Part shown: piece by piece, positions 9,406-19,032 of the stretch
Position numbering within the stretch: position 1 is the first letter of the stretch
Layout of the letters: each line of letters starts with the position of its first letter
Source of the DNA: an uncultured Chitinophaga sp.
Lineage (GTDB): Bacteria > Bacteroidota > Bacteroidia > Chitinophagales > Chitinophagaceae
Assembly (NCBI RefSeq): GCF_902168175.1
Contig: NZ_CABHOU010000041.1
Span: forward strand, 84,010 to 148,009
Direction of reading: 5' to 3'
Length of the DNA stretch: 64,000 bases
Position numbers and translations under genes: made by a program
Notes under the pieces: generated by a model
Told to the model about the DNA's origin: nothing
What the model saw: the letters and a program-made list of their open reading frames with translations, nothing else
Database searches by the model: none

Positions 9406-9451
9406 TTAACCCGCAAATCAACCAGATATCAAAGCTCTATATGCGGGTTAA
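9406..9451 (+). promoter_or_regulatory. Inverted repeat covering the sigma-factor start codon
   Basis: A perfect 10-bp inverted repeat (ttaacccgca at 9406-9415 and tgcgggttaa at 9442-9451) encloses 26 nt, and its last base is the A of the sigma-factor ATG. If the RNA folds this way the translation start would be partly hidden. There is no T run, so it does not look like a terminator. Confidence 0.45.
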
Positions 9452-10035
9452 TGGGAATGGAGAGTACACGAGATAAAGAACGGGCACTGTTTTTACAGAT
9501 AACGGAAGGGGATGAAGATGCCTTCCGGGAACTCTTCCGTATTTATACCCCCATACTGCGCCCGCTTATTTACAAACTGACCAAAACAGAATACTCCATC
9601 GAAGACATCCTGCAGGACGTTTTCTTTAAGATTTGGATGTCGAGGGGGCAGTTGCCGGATATCGAGAATCCCCGCTCCTGGATACTAAAAATCACCTTTC
9701 ACGATTGTTTCGGGTACCTGCGTAAAAACGCAGTACGTAACCGTGCTGTTGGTACGGAAACAAGCGAAACCTATACGGAACAAACGGTGGAACTCAGGGA
9801 GATGGCCCGACTGGTAAACGAGGCCATCGAATTACTGCCTCCTCAGGCAAAAAAAGTATACCTGTTAAGCCGTACCGAAGGCCGTAAACTGGCCGATATA
9901 GCCGACGAGCTGCAACTCTCCCTTCAAACTGTAAAGAACACCCTGAGCCGTGCCCTTAAGAGCATACGAGAGTACCTGCTTAAACATGGCGTGTTCCTGC
10001 CCCTCTGCCTGATGATGTTCAGGGACCTTCCATAA
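9451..10035 (+). CDS. ECF-type RNA polymerase sigma-70 factor
   Basis: A 194-residue protein with sigma region 2 at about 20-90 (FRELFRIYTPILRPLIYKL...IEDILQDVFFKIW) and region 4 at about 130-180 (LPPQAKKVYLLSRTEGRKLADIADELQLS), the standard two-domain ECF form. ECF sigma factors of this Bacteroidota group direct transcription of an adjacent SusC/SusD operon when a cognate FecR anti-sigma factor receives a signal from the receptor's STN domain. A FecR gene and an STN-SusC follow directly, so the circuit is complete here. ATG 9457 is an alternative start. The upstream inverted repeat may affect translation. Confidence 0.94.
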   Translation: MGMESTRDKERALFLQITEGDEDAFRELFRIYTPILRPLIYKLTKTEYSIEDILQDVFFKIWMSRGQLPDIENPRSWILKITFHDCFGYLRKNAVRNRAVGTETSETYTEQTVELREMARLVNEAIELLPPQAKKVYLLSRTEGRKLADIADELQLSLQTVKNTLSRALKSIREYLLKHGVFLPLCLMMFRDLP

Positions 10036-10133
10036 TTTTTTCCAGGCAGATAGGTACTAAATGATTTTCCGCGCATCTGCTGTATGTGGGGACTCCCCAA
10101 CGTAATTATTCCTCATTATCAATCTGCCGGAAA

Positions 10134-11291
10134 TTGGATAAATCAACTCATATCAGCCAACTGTTAAAACAGGTACTGGACGGCAGTGCCACGGCCGATG
10201 TTTTGGCCGAACTGCAGTTGTACCTGCGGGAGGACGAAGAAGGTGCTTATACAGCCCAAATAAACGCGGTATTAAACGACCTGCCGGACCACCTGCCTGC
10301 TGCTAACCAGGGTGAACTTAACCATGTAGTGGAGGCGGTACTGGCCGTAGAAAAACAGCCGGTAAAAGTGAAACGTATGAGGTTTTACTGGCCCGCTGCT
10401 GCCGCAGTACTACTATTAGCGGCAACAGGCACGTTCTTCCTGCTACGCCCGGCCAAACCATTAACAGAACTGGCGCAGCAAACGGTTGTGAACGACGCCT
10501 TACCCGGCAGTTCAAAAGCCACCCTTACGCTGGATGACGGTGCTGTAATAACGCTGGACAGTGCCGGGAACCAGGTATTGGTGAAAGGTGCCGTTAATAT
10601 CCGCCAGCAAGGCGGTAAACTTTCATACGATGTGCAGGACGGAGCGGCTACTGTAGGTTATAACACGTTGCGCACGCCCCGTGGCGGCCAGTTCCAGTTA
10701 ACGCTGCCCGACGGTACAGGCGTATGGCTGAATGCAGCATCGTCGATCCGCTTCCCTACGGTGTTTAATGGTAATGAACGTAAAGTGGAAGTAACGGGCG
10801 AAGCGTATTTCGAAGTGGCAAAAAATGCGGCTATGCCTTTTCGTGTAAAAGTGGATGAGTTGAACACGGTTGAAGTACTGGGCACCAGTTTTAATATCAA
10901 TGCTTATGAAGATGAGCAAAGTATTAAAACCACGTTGGTGTTTGGTGCCGTCAGGGTATGGAACGGTCAGCAGTCGGCCATACTGAAACCGGGTGAACAG
11001 GCACAGGCAGCCAATGGTATCAGGACAACGAACAGTGTTAATGTAAACAAGGTAGTAGCCTGGAAAAACGGGGTGTTCGACTTTAGTCATGCCGAACTAA
11101 AAGAGGTGATGCGCCAGCTATCGCGCTGGTACGATATAGAGGTGGAGTACCAGGGCACTGCGCCCACGACAGAGTTCTGGGGTAAGATGGGCCGCAACCT
11201 GAGCCTGTTGCAGGTACTGAAGGGATTGGAAGGTGCAGGTGTAAAATTCAGGATAGAAAATAATGGGAAAAAACTAGTGGTGTTACCATAA
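10134..11291 (+). CDS. FecR-family anti-sigma factor
   Basis: The ORF opens with a GTG at 10086, but TTG 10134 gives DKSTHISQLLKQVLDGSATA, which resembles the usual start of FecR proteins, so I favour it (386 residues); both starts remain possible. The cytoplasmic N-terminal helices (about 1-75) bind the sigma factor. A single transmembrane helix follows (WPAAAAVLLLAATGTFFLL), then a periplasmic FecR domain (LRTPRGGQFQLTLPDGTGVWLNAASSIRFP) and a C-terminal DUF4974-like domain (FSHAELKEVMRQLSRWYDIEV). It holds the sigma factor inactive until the receptor signals. It is 98 bp downstream of the sigma gene and precedes the SusC whose STN domain should contact it. Confidence 0.92.
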   Translation: MDKSTHISQLLKQVLDGSATADVLAELQLYLREDEEGAYTAQINAVLNDLPDHLPAANQGELNHVVEAVLAVEKQPVKVKRMRFYWPAAAAVLLLAATGTFFLLRPAKPLTELAQQTVVNDALPGSSKATLTLDDGAVITLDSAGNQVLVKGAVNIRQQGGKLSYDVQDGAATVGYNTLRTPRGGQFQLTLPDGTGVWLNAASSIRFPTVFNGNERKVEVTGEAYFEVAKNAAMPFRVKVDELNTVEVLGTSFNINAYEDEQSIKTTLVFGAVRVWNGQQSAILKPGEQAQAANGIRTTNSVNVNKVVAWKNGVFDFSHAELKEVMRQLSRWYDIEVEYQGTAPTTEFWGKMGRNLSLLQVLKGLEGAGVKFRIENNGKKLVVLP

Positions 11292-11388
11292 CAGATAAAG
11301 ATAAAAACGAAGCCGCTCCGTCTGAATCACGAAGCGGCGGAAGTTTCAGGCGATCCTTTCTTAATCAACCAAAAACCGTTACAAAAGT

Positions 11389-14300
11389 ATGTTTTTTCAA
11401 GCTTTTCGTAACCGGGATTACTATGTGCTGCCCACATGGCTTTTAGCCAGTCTGGCGCCATACTCCCGGTGTGCAACCAAAATGGTACGTGTCATGAAAC
11501 TGACCTTTTTCCTGCTCCTTGCTTTTTGTTTACATGTAACAGCAAACAGTGTAGCGCAAACCATCACTTTTTCCGGCCGAAAAGTGCCGATGGAAAGGGT
11601 TTTTACTGAGATCGAAAAACAAACCGGGCATGTAGTGTTTGTAAGTGTACAGTTATTAAACCAGGCTACACCCGTTACGGTGGACGCGAAAAATGTGCCG
11701 CTGGAAAACTTCCTGTCGATGGTGCTTAAAGGCCAGCCACTCGAATTTAGTGTGGAAAAGCAAACCGTTTTTATTCGTAAAAGAGCGACGGGCAATGCAG
11801 CTCCCGTACCGGTACCGGTAGCCGTGAACGGTATTGTGGCCGACTCCTTAGGCATACCACTGGCGGGGGCGAGTATCAGAATAAAGGGTGCCGAAACATC
11901 AACAGTATCCGACAACGTAGGCCAGTTTACGATACAGGCCGAGCCTGGCGATGTGCTGGTGATTTCTTACGTAGGTTACAAAACAAAAGAAATTCGTTTT
12001 GCCGGCGAACGTACACTAATGATCGCTATGCTCCGCGAAAGTACTACCATGGCAGGAATAGCAGTAACACTCAATACCGGTTACCAAAGTATTCCGCGCG
12101 AACGTGCTACGGGTGCTTTTTCTATCATTACCAGCAAACAACTGGAGAATAAAATACGGCCCGACCTTAAAGCGGCCATGGAAGGTCAGGTAGCTGGTAT
12201 GGTGTTAAAGAATGACGGTAACCTGGAGGTGCGTGGTATATCCACATTTAACGCCGAGCTGGCGCCATTGGTAATTGTAGATGGCTTTATACTCACCGGT
12301 GGACTGGAAACACTGAACGTAGAAAACATAGAAACCATTACGTTACTCAAAGATGGTGTGGCAGCATCTATTTACGGTGCACGGTCCTCTAACGGAGTAA
12401 TTGTTGTTACTACCAAACAAGGACGCAAGGGCGCGTTAAACGTTGCCTATAGCGGCTCTTATGGCATCACCCAAAAACCAGACCTGGGCTATTTGCGCAG
12501 AGCCAATTCAGCGGATTATATAGATGCGGAAATGGAGATTTACCAGCAAGACCCGGTATCGGTGCAAAACGCGTATAACGTAGACCGTAATATTTCCCGT
12601 GTTAACTACCTGCTGGTAGCAAAAGATCTGGGTCTTATGCCCGCCGCAGACGTGGATGCCGAAATAGCACGAATGAAAACTTATGATGGAATAGGACAAC
12701 TGCAAAAGCACCTGTTCCGCAACCAGCAAACGCAGCAACATAACCTTTCGCTTTCCGGCGGCAGTGATAAATTGCAAACCACCGCCACGGCCAAGTTTAT
12801 TGGCAACAGGGGTAATATGCTTTTTACCGGCGATAACAGGCTGATACTTGATTTGCGTAACGACTGGAAACCTTCTAAGCGCATCTCCGTTAGGTTGTTA
12901 TCAAATGTGAACTATAGCACCGCTAAGGCACCGGTGAGGCAGGCAGGCGAATTCCTGGAGTACCTGTCGAATAAAATATTTCATCCCTACGACCTGGTGG
13001 TAGACCCTGCCACTGGCGAGCCGCAGGAGATGTTCGCCATCAACCCGAAAAAGATGGCGCGTTATGCGAATATACCCGGTTTAAAACCGATGACTTTTAA
13101 CCCGCTATTAGATCTTGCCCAGGAGATGAGCAGAACGCAGAACCTGCAGTTTCGCCTTAACGGGGGTATAAATATATTGCTGGCCCAGGGGCTGAATGTA
13201 GAGGCAGGCGGCTCGTGGACGAGGGGTAACCTGTTTAGCCGCAGCGTGTACAGTAAAGACTCGTACCGCATGCGTGTAGGCTACAACGACGGTACCTCTA
13301 TCTCTAATCCTTCTAAACACTATCTGCCCGAAGGCGATATGGTTACAGAAAGCAGGAACATTAACCAGGCCTACTCCGTACGTGCCCAACTTAATTTTAA
13401 CAGGGAGTTTGGTAAACATAGCGTAATTGCTATTGCCGGTACCGAAGTGTCGAGAGATACAAGGGATAATAACATCTTTCCTACGCGTTTCGGGTACAAC
13501 GACCAGGCAGGCACTTTCGCTACCTTTAACTATGCCGACTACAACGCCGGTTTGTATAACGCGGATATGCTCGGTACAAGCAAGCCGCAATCGCCTGTAA
13601 ATATTGGCTCCATCGTATTCCGCGATAACCGTTTTGTTTCCTGGTACGCCAATGGATCGTACGAGTATGATAACCGATTCCTGGTAAGCGGCAGTATTCG
13701 TCTGGATCAGACGAACTTTTTTGGTACCGATCCAAAGTTCCGTTACAAACCGTTATGGTCGGTAGGCGGCACTTATAAGTTATCGAATGAGCAGTTTTTT
13801 GACGTAAGCTGGTTAACCAAACTCTATGTGAGAGGATCATATGGCATTAACGGTAACATCTCCCTCGATGCAGGCCCTTTCCTGATTATTGCCCCGGGCA
13901 CTTATTCCAACCTTACCGGCGATATTTCATGGAGAATAGTATCACCGCCCAACAACTCACTGCGTTGGGAAAAAACCGCCACGAATAACTTTGGTGTAGA
14001 TATGACCTTCCTTTCGCGCATCAATGTATCGGCAGATTATTACCTGCGTAAAAGCAAAGAATTGTTGGCTACCAACGTGGTAGATCCCACGCTTGGTTAT
14101 GCCAGTCTTATACGCAACTTAGGCCAGATCAATAATAACGGGTTGGAGATAACTATAGATGGTACTGTGATGAAGCAGGGCGATTTTAGCTGGAATGTAT
14201 TGGGTACCGCCAGTTTTAACAACAATAAGGTAATTGAGTACAACGCCAGTTATCCAAGCCATTCTTCACTCACCATGCTGTCTGTAAACCGAGAAGGTTA

Positions 14301-14937
14301 TCCAGCCAACGCTGTATTTACCTATCGTGCTGGTGGCATCGATAACAACGGTACGCCACTTTACCTGGACAAGTCGGGTAAAAAGATTAATAGCGGTGCG
14401 CTGGCGTTGGGCGATGTAGTGTACAGCGGTACCTTCCGTCCTAAAGCGGCATATAGTCTTACAAATACATTCCATTATAAAAGCTTCGACCTTTCGTTCA
14501 TGCTGCTGGCTAAAACAGGTGGGGTGATGCGGAGATATGCGTATGACGGGTCGGCCATTCAACATGCAGACGTAGCAAAACGCTGGAGAAAAGCGGGTGA
14601 TGAAGCTACAGTGATGTATCCTAAGCTAGTACCCTATTCCGTAGAGATGTTTTATTTTCCCTATTCAGACATTTTCATGGAAAGCGCCAACTACCTGAAG
14701 CTGCGCGACGCATCGCTCACTTATAATTTTGACCGCATCCTGCTTCGTAAAATTGGCCTAACTAATGCCAGCGTTACCTTCCAGGGCCGTAACCTGCTGC
14801 TGCTTGCCGCTAACAGCGATAAGCTCGATCCGGAAGCTTATGAGCTGAATGCCGCCGATCCGGTGAATGCGGAACTTGGGTACACCCCCTTCCGCCCGAT
14901 GCCTGAATTTTACCTGGGCCTGCGTATCAATCTTTAA
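11389..14937 (+). CDS. SusC/RagA-type TonB-linked outer-membrane protein with STN domain
   Basis: A 1182-residue receptor. A long N-terminal lead with a second possible start at ATG 11482 precedes the signal peptide (MKLTFFLLLAFCLHVTANSVAQ). The domain order is an STN (secretin/TonB N-terminal) domain at about 55-125, a carboxypeptidase-regulatory-like beta domain at 140-220, a plug with the SusC signature IETITLLKDGVAASIYGARS around 310-340, and a 22-strand-type barrel to the end. The STN domain is the part that signals to FecR/ECF sigma pairs, which lie immediately upstream. It imports a ligand delivered by the SusD encoded 12 bp downstream. The ligand cannot be deduced. Confidence 0.95.
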   Translation: MFFQAFRNRDYYVLPTWLLASLAPYSRCATKMVRVMKLTFFLLLAFCLHVTANSVAQTITFSGRKVPMERVFTEIEKQTGHVVFVSVQLLNQATPVTVDAKNVPLENFLSMVLKGQPLEFSVEKQTVFIRKRATGNAAPVPVPVAVNGIVADSLGIPLAGASIRIKGAETSTVSDNVGQFTIQAEPGDVLVISYVGYKTKEIRFAGERTLMIAMLRESTTMAGIAVTLNTGYQSIPRERATGAFSIITSKQLENKIRPDLKAAMEGQVAGMVLKNDGNLEVRGISTFNAELAPLVIVDGFILTGGLETLNVENIETITLLKDGVAASIYGARSSNGVIVVTTKQGRKGALNVAYSGSYGITQKPDLGYLRRANSADYIDAEMEIYQQDPVSVQNAYNVDRNISRVNYLLVAKDLGLMPAADVDAEIARMKTYDGIGQLQKHLFRNQQTQQHNLSLSGGSDKLQTTATAKFIGNRGNMLFTGDNRLILDLRNDWKPSKRISVRLLSNVNYSTAKAPVRQAGEFLEYLSNKIFHPYDLVVDPATGEPQEMFAINPKKMARYANIPGLKPMTFNPLLDLAQEMSRTQNLQFRLNGGINILLAQGLNVEAGGSWTRGNLFSRSVYSKDSYRMRVGYNDGTSISNPSKHYLPEGDMVTESRNINQAYSVRAQLNFNREFGKHSVIAIAGTEVSRDTRDNNIFPTRFGYNDQAGTFATFNYADYNAGLYNADMLGTSKPQSPVNIGSIVFRDNRFVSWYANGSYEYDNRFLVSGSIRLDQTNFFGTDPKFRYKPLWSVGGTYKLSNEQFFDVSWLTKLYVRGSYGINGNISLDAGPFLIIAPGTYSNLTGDISWRIVSPPNNSLRWEKTATNNFGVDMTFLSRINVSADYYLRKSKELLATNVVDPTLGYASLIRNLGQINNNGLEITIDGTVMKQGDFSWNVLGTASFNNNKVIEYNASYPSHSSLTMLSVNREGYPANAVFTYRAGGIDNNGTPLYLDKSGKKINSGALALGDVVYSGTFRPKAAYSLTNTFHYKSFDLSFMLLAKTGGVMRRYAYDGSAIQHADVAKRWRKAGDEATVMYPKLVPYSVEMFYFPYSDIFMESANYLKLRDASLTYNFDRILLRKIGLTNASVTFQGRNLLLLAANSDKLDPEAYELNAADPVNAELGYTPFRPMPEFYLGLRINL

Positions 14938-14949
14938 ACTTTAACAGTA

Positions 14950-16485
14950 ATGCTCATGCGATCAATATCCATCATCATATTTACTGCCTGTGTAACACTT
15001 ACGTCCTGCAACAAATTCCTGGATGTAAAACCCAAAGGCAAACTTATTCCCACCAGCATTGCAGAATTCGATCACCTGCTCGATAATGCGGACATTGTGC
15101 AATATCCTTTCCTGAATAACAACAACGGCAGCATGTTAGGTTATATGACCGATAATGTGGAGCTGTCGGAAGGACTTGGAAAAGTGTACTACAAAGCCAA
15201 TAATTCACCTAACATTGATAATTTTTACGGCTATACTTTTCGCGCGCCGTTTAGAAATCCCAATAATGTTGACTATTTCTGGGATTGGGGTACTTACCGC
15301 TCTATGAAATACTTCAACAATGTAATAGATGGCGTGAGCAAACTACGTACGGCGGATAATGCCGCGCAGGCCGATGCGGTGCTTGCACAGGCTTATGTAA
15401 ACAGGGCCTGGAGTTATTTTCACACCACCCTTATATATGGGCCGGTATATAAACCGGGAGGCGCCAATACTACCAAAACCATCCCTTACCTCACCAGCAG
15501 CGATGTGGCGGCGAAAATGCCCGACCTCTCTACACAGGAAGAGGTGTTTACCAAAGTACTGGCGGAGTTGCATGCCGGCCTGGCAAACGTGCCCGAGGTG
15601 ACCAATTATCCCTCTCGCCCGAATAAGGCAGCTACGCAGGCTATGCTGGCCTATTACCACCTGTTTACCGCCAAATACGACAGCGTAGCGTATTACGCCA
15701 ACCTCGCCTGGACGGCAGCTTCGGCTAAAGGAGTAAACACGGTATTGTACGATTACAATACGCTTTCACTGGCCGATCCTGCCAATGAACTGGTGAGCCA
15801 GATCAGGAGCCCGGACAGTAAGATCCAACTCCCCAACAGCCGCGAAATCCTGTTCTTCCGTAGTACTGATAACGGTGTAGGGAAGGCTAATAACGGTTAT
15901 CCTTCTCAGGAATTTATCGCATTATTCGACCAGGCCCGTGACCTCCGTTTTAAGTATTTTTTGCTGATGGCCAATGGGTATAAAACTACTTACAACGGAA
16001 CGGTGTACGATGATGGCAAAAGACTACAATACTATCGCGGCACCACTACTTCGGGAATATCCAGGTTCCAGATGACAGCAGGTTTTACCTATCCGGAGTT
16101 ATTGCTGATGAGAGCAGAGGGATATGCGCGTACGAACAAACTGACGGAAGCCATGGCGGATGTAAACCTGCTGAGACGCAACCGCTTTGTAACCGGCACC
16201 GCCGACCTGCCAACGCCCGCATCGCAGGACGAAGTGATACAGATCGTACTGGAGGAACGCCGCCGCGAATTACCGCTGGGACACATCAAACGTTTGCTCG
16301 ACCTCAAGCGCTTTTGCCTGGAACCGGGTAAACCCTGGGGAAAAACAAAAGTGATGCATACTATGGGGGCAGAAACATTTGAAGCCACCATTGATCACTC
16401 ACTTTTTGTACTGCCAATTTCCAACAACGTCCTGTTTTTTAATCCGCAATGGGGATTACAGCCAGACACCAGACCTTTTAACTAA
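14950..16485 (+). CDS. SusD/RagB-family surface lipoprotein
   Basis: A 511-residue protein with a lipoprotein signal peptide ending in TLTSC, then NKFLDVKPKGKLIPTS, the standard mature SusD N-terminus. A SusD_RagB helical core follows (YVNRAWSYFHTTLIYGPVY), and the late EERRRELPLGHIKRLLDLKRF motif is conserved in the family. It captures ligand at the cell surface and caps the SusC channel encoded 12 bp upstream. The next gene, a thioredoxin, begins 15 bp downstream. ATG 14956 (MRSIS) is an equally plausible start. Confidence 0.94.
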   Translation: MLMRSISIIIFTACVTLTSCNKFLDVKPKGKLIPTSIAEFDHLLDNADIVQYPFLNNNNGSMLGYMTDNVELSEGLGKVYYKANNSPNIDNFYGYTFRAPFRNPNNVDYFWDWGTYRSMKYFNNVIDGVSKLRTADNAAQADAVLAQAYVNRAWSYFHTTLIYGPVYKPGGANTTKTIPYLTSSDVAAKMPDLSTQEEVFTKVLAELHAGLANVPEVTNYPSRPNKAATQAMLAYYHLFTAKYDSVAYYANLAWTAASAKGVNTVLYDYNTLSLADPANELVSQIRSPDSKIQLPNSREILFFRSTDNGVGKANNGYPSQEFIALFDQARDLRFKYFLLMANGYKTTYNGTVYDDGKRLQYYRGTTTSGISRFQMTAGFTYPELLLMRAEGYARTNKLTEAMADVNLLRRNRFVTGTADLPTPASQDEVIQIVLEERRRELPLGHIKRLLDLKRFCLEPGKPWGKTKVMHTMGAETFEATIDHSLFVLPISNNVLFFNPQWGLQPDTRPFN

Positions 16486-16500
16486 CAAACACCAGGACAT

Positions 16501-17580
16501 ATGTTTCAGCAACTATTTTTAGCCGCAGCCATCGCTGCGCCAGGGGCTTTATTTGCCCAATCCTTTACCATTAAAGGATATGCCGACAGTATAGACGCTC
16601 CGGCCAAAGTTTATCTATATTATGTGCAGGATGGAAAACCGGTAAGGGATTCCGCCGCAGTAGTGAAAGGTGTATATAACATCAAAGGAAAGGTAGACGA
16701 ACCTGTATCAGGTTATCTTACCCTGGTCAAAGGCCCTGGTATAAAAGAAACGTATGCGGACAGGCTTACATTTTATATAGAGGGCGGCACTATCAACATA
16801 AAAAGTGGTACGGTGATGAGTGGCGCTACTGTAACAGCCGGTGCCACTAACAAAGCGCATGCAGACTTGAAACAGCGGATGGCCCTCATCAACAAAAAGA
16901 GAAAAGAGGTAAGTGCAGATGCAAACAAAGAAGCCCGCGCTGCCAAAATGGATGCGCTGGAAGCAGAACGGAAAGCCGTGCAGGCCGCCTTCATCAAATC
17001 GCACCCCAATACGATCGTTAGTATGGACGTGATTAAGGATTACGTAGGATTTATGCCTGCAGCGCATGACATCAGCCCATTATTTAACAGCCTTTCGCCT
17101 GGTGTGAAAAATAGCAAACAAGGTAAACTGTATGCCGCCAATATCGCTAAACTGCAGAAATCAGACGTAGGCGAACTGGCGCCGTTGTTTGAAAAGGCAG
17201 ATACCAGTGGCGTTACGCTTAAACTGACCGACTTCCGTGGCAAGTACGTACTGATCGATTTCTGGGCATCGTGGTGTAAACCCTGCCGTGCGGAAAATCC
17301 ACACCTGCGCAAAGTTTACGCAGCGTTTAAGGACAAGAACTTCGAGATACTCGGCGTGTCGCTCGATGTGGAAAGAGGCCGGTCTGCCTGGCTGAAGGCC
17401 ATTGCTGACGACCAGCTTACCTGGCCGCAGGTGATTGATCTCGGCGAGGAGAAAGCATCTGACCTTTACAGTGTAATGGCTATTCCCCAGAACTTCCTCG
17501 TGGGGCCTGATGGTAAGATTATTGCAAGAAACCTTAATGGGGAAGCATTGGACCTTAAGTTAGCAGAAGTGCTGAAATAA
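16501..17580 (+). CDS. TlpA-like thiol:disulfide oxidoreductase with DUF4369-like N-terminus
   Basis: A 359-residue exported protein. The signal peptide MFQQLFLAAAIAAPGALFAQ is followed by a DUF4369-like beta domain (about 22-120), a Lys/Glu-rich helical middle (125-170) and a redoxin domain (about 220-359) with WASWCKPC (Cys259 and Cys262) and AIPQNFLVGPDG. It is a clear paralogue of the 829-1896 protein: active-site region, the GPDGKIIA segment and domain order all correspond. It is the last gene of the sigma/FecR/SusC/SusD locus. Role by family: periplasmic disulfide reduction. Why it travels with this SusCD type is unknown; a disulfide-containing ligand or folding help for the receptor are possibilities. 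Confidence 0.93.
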   Translation: MFQQLFLAAAIAAPGALFAQSFTIKGYADSIDAPAKVYLYYVQDGKPVRDSAAVVKGVYNIKGKVDEPVSGYLTLVKGPGIKETYADRLTFYIEGGTINIKSGTVMSGATVTAGATNKAHADLKQRMALINKKRKEVSADANKEARAAKMDALEAERKAVQAAFIKSHPNTIVSMDVIKDYVGFMPAAHDISPLFNSLSPGVKNSKQGKLYAANIAKLQKSDVGELAPLFEKADTSGVTLKLTDFRGKYVLIDFWASWCKPCRAENPHLRKVYAAFKDKNFEILGVSLDVERGRSAWLKAIADDQLTWPQVIDLGEEKASDLYSVMAIPQNFLVGPDGKIIARNLNGEALDLKLAEVLK

Positions 17581-17598
17581 TAACCAGTGCCATATAAA

Positions 17599-17634
17599 AA
17601 GGGCTGTCCCTTTTACCGGAGACAGCCCTTGCTT
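17599..17634 (+). terminator. Intrinsic terminator after SusCD-TlpA locus
   Basis: A perfect 10-bp stem (aagggctgtc/gacagccctt) with a 12-nt loop is followed by a T-rich tract, 18 bp after the thioredoxin stop. Confidence 0.8.
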
Positions 17635-17763
17635 TTACAAGAAGTAATATTTAAAACGAATAACCCGCACTTCAACCGGAGCTGCAACGGATCACCTGAA
17701 GGTGTTGCTACGCCTGGGTTATTAACCGGCGGTCGAAGCTATTGAGGGTCCTATATTAAAAAC

Positions 17764-18483
17764 CTACAACTTCTTCACCTCACCCGAACCACTAATTTTA
17801 CTCGTAACGGCCGCATTACCTTTGTAGTAAATTGAACCACTACCCGATATTCTCGCATTCAACTCATCCGAAACACCAGCGCGAATATCGCCAGAGCCGT
17901 TTACGATTGCAGTTACTTTCTTAAAGATCAGGTCCGTCATCTCCATATCGCCACTTCCGTTGATCGATATCTCACCGGCTACAGCATATCCGGAATGGAT
18001 CTGGATGTTGCCGGAACCGTTGATATAGGCATCTATACGACCGGTTGCTTCCACACCGGTCAGATTGATGTTTGCATTGGCCTTTGCCTCCAGTTTAATG
18101 TTAGAGGTATTGAGTACATCGTCGCAGGTTAAATCGCTGTCGGCGGTAATAAATAATTTTTTAAATAATGGCGCGCTTACCCTGATCACTACCCGATTGT
18201 GGCGGCCAATAGAAGTTTTTTCTAAAAACTTAATACGCAACTCGCCTGCACCAACCGAGGTACGAATGACGTTGAGTACATTTTGCTGGCCCTCAATGGT
18301 GAGACTGTAATCTTGTTCCTGTGTCACTATCACACGGGCGGGAACATCTACTACTAAGTCAGTAAATGCCGATACCGTTCTTGTTTCTGTTCTGCTGGGC
18401 CCGTGTCCGTCAATTTCCTTTGTGCAGGATGTTCCCAATGTGAGAACCAAACATACCAGGGGCATCATCAATTTCAAATTCAT
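17764..18483 (-). CDS. GIN-domain (DUF2807) lipoprotein
   Basis: A 239-residue lipoprotein whose signal peptide MNLKLMMPLVCLVLTLGTSC ends at Cys20. The rest fits the 'head GIN domain' or DUF2807 family: a beta-helix built from short repeats, visible as ISGSGSI, INGSGDM, VNGSGDI and INGSGNI. The N-terminal part TVSAFTDLVVDVPARVIVTQ is also typical. Members are abundant in Bacteroidota and are described as putative adhesin-like or auto-transporter head domains, but no biochemical role is established. It is a single gene convergent with the thioredoxin locus. Confidence 0.88.
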   Translation of the reverse strand: MNLKLMMPLVCLVLTLGTSCTKEIDGHGPSRTETRTVSAFTDLVVDVPARVIVTQEQDYSLTIEGQQNVLNVIRTSVGAGELRIKFLEKTSIGRHNRVVIRVSAPLFKKLFITADSDLTCDDVLNTSNIKLEAKANANINLTGVEATGRIDAYINGSGNIQIHSGYAVAGEISINGSGDMEMTDLIFKKVTAIVNGSGDIRAGVSDELNARISGSGSIYYKGNAAVTSKISGSGEVKKL

Positions 18484-19032
18484 AAGTTGTTTCTTTTTAG
18501 TTTCCGTTTATGCTAAGCCACTCCACGCAATGGCGAAGAAGTGTTGTTGTCAGCAGTTACACTCGTAAATAATGGCAGCTTTCGGGGTTAATAATTATTG
18601 GGGTTTTGTCCGGCACAAAGTTCCCCCTTTCCCGCTTAATAAATGCGGTAATGGTGATGAGATGTAGAATTCGGGTGTTCAACTGTAGCGCCTGGCTTAC
18701 AGACATGTTCGGATAAACGGTGAATGGCGGCTCCGTTTACCGTACATGTTATGTTATTGGTGATCGGGGTTTAGGGGGATGAGATACATAATGAAAGTAA
18801 GGCCTTGCCGGGCTGTGTATATATGACTGTTTGGGAAGCTGTTGTATAAATAGCTACTCGTTAGTATGCGGGTGCTGGTGATGCGGGGCGGATGTACGCT
18901 GGGTGGAGCGGAGGTGCTAATTAATTTGACCCGTAATATCTACAACTCAGCTTAAAATTGATACATCCCGGTAATACGTCAAAAAAAGTTTACCTGCTGC
19001 AATGATAGTTTCGCAAAAAAATTAAAAGAAGC
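18484..19032. other. Gene-free divergent region
   Basis: 549 bp between the divergent GIN-domain lipoprotein and the next small lipoprotein. There is no ORF of note. TAGTTTCG at 19006-19013 is one base off the -7 consensus and could serve the downstream gene. I see no repeats or structured RNA. Confidence 0.5.

Noticed and set aside
11312-11338. Hairpin gccgct/agcggc between fecR and SusC
   Set aside because: A six-bp stem, long loop and no T tract; too weak to call a terminator or attenuator.
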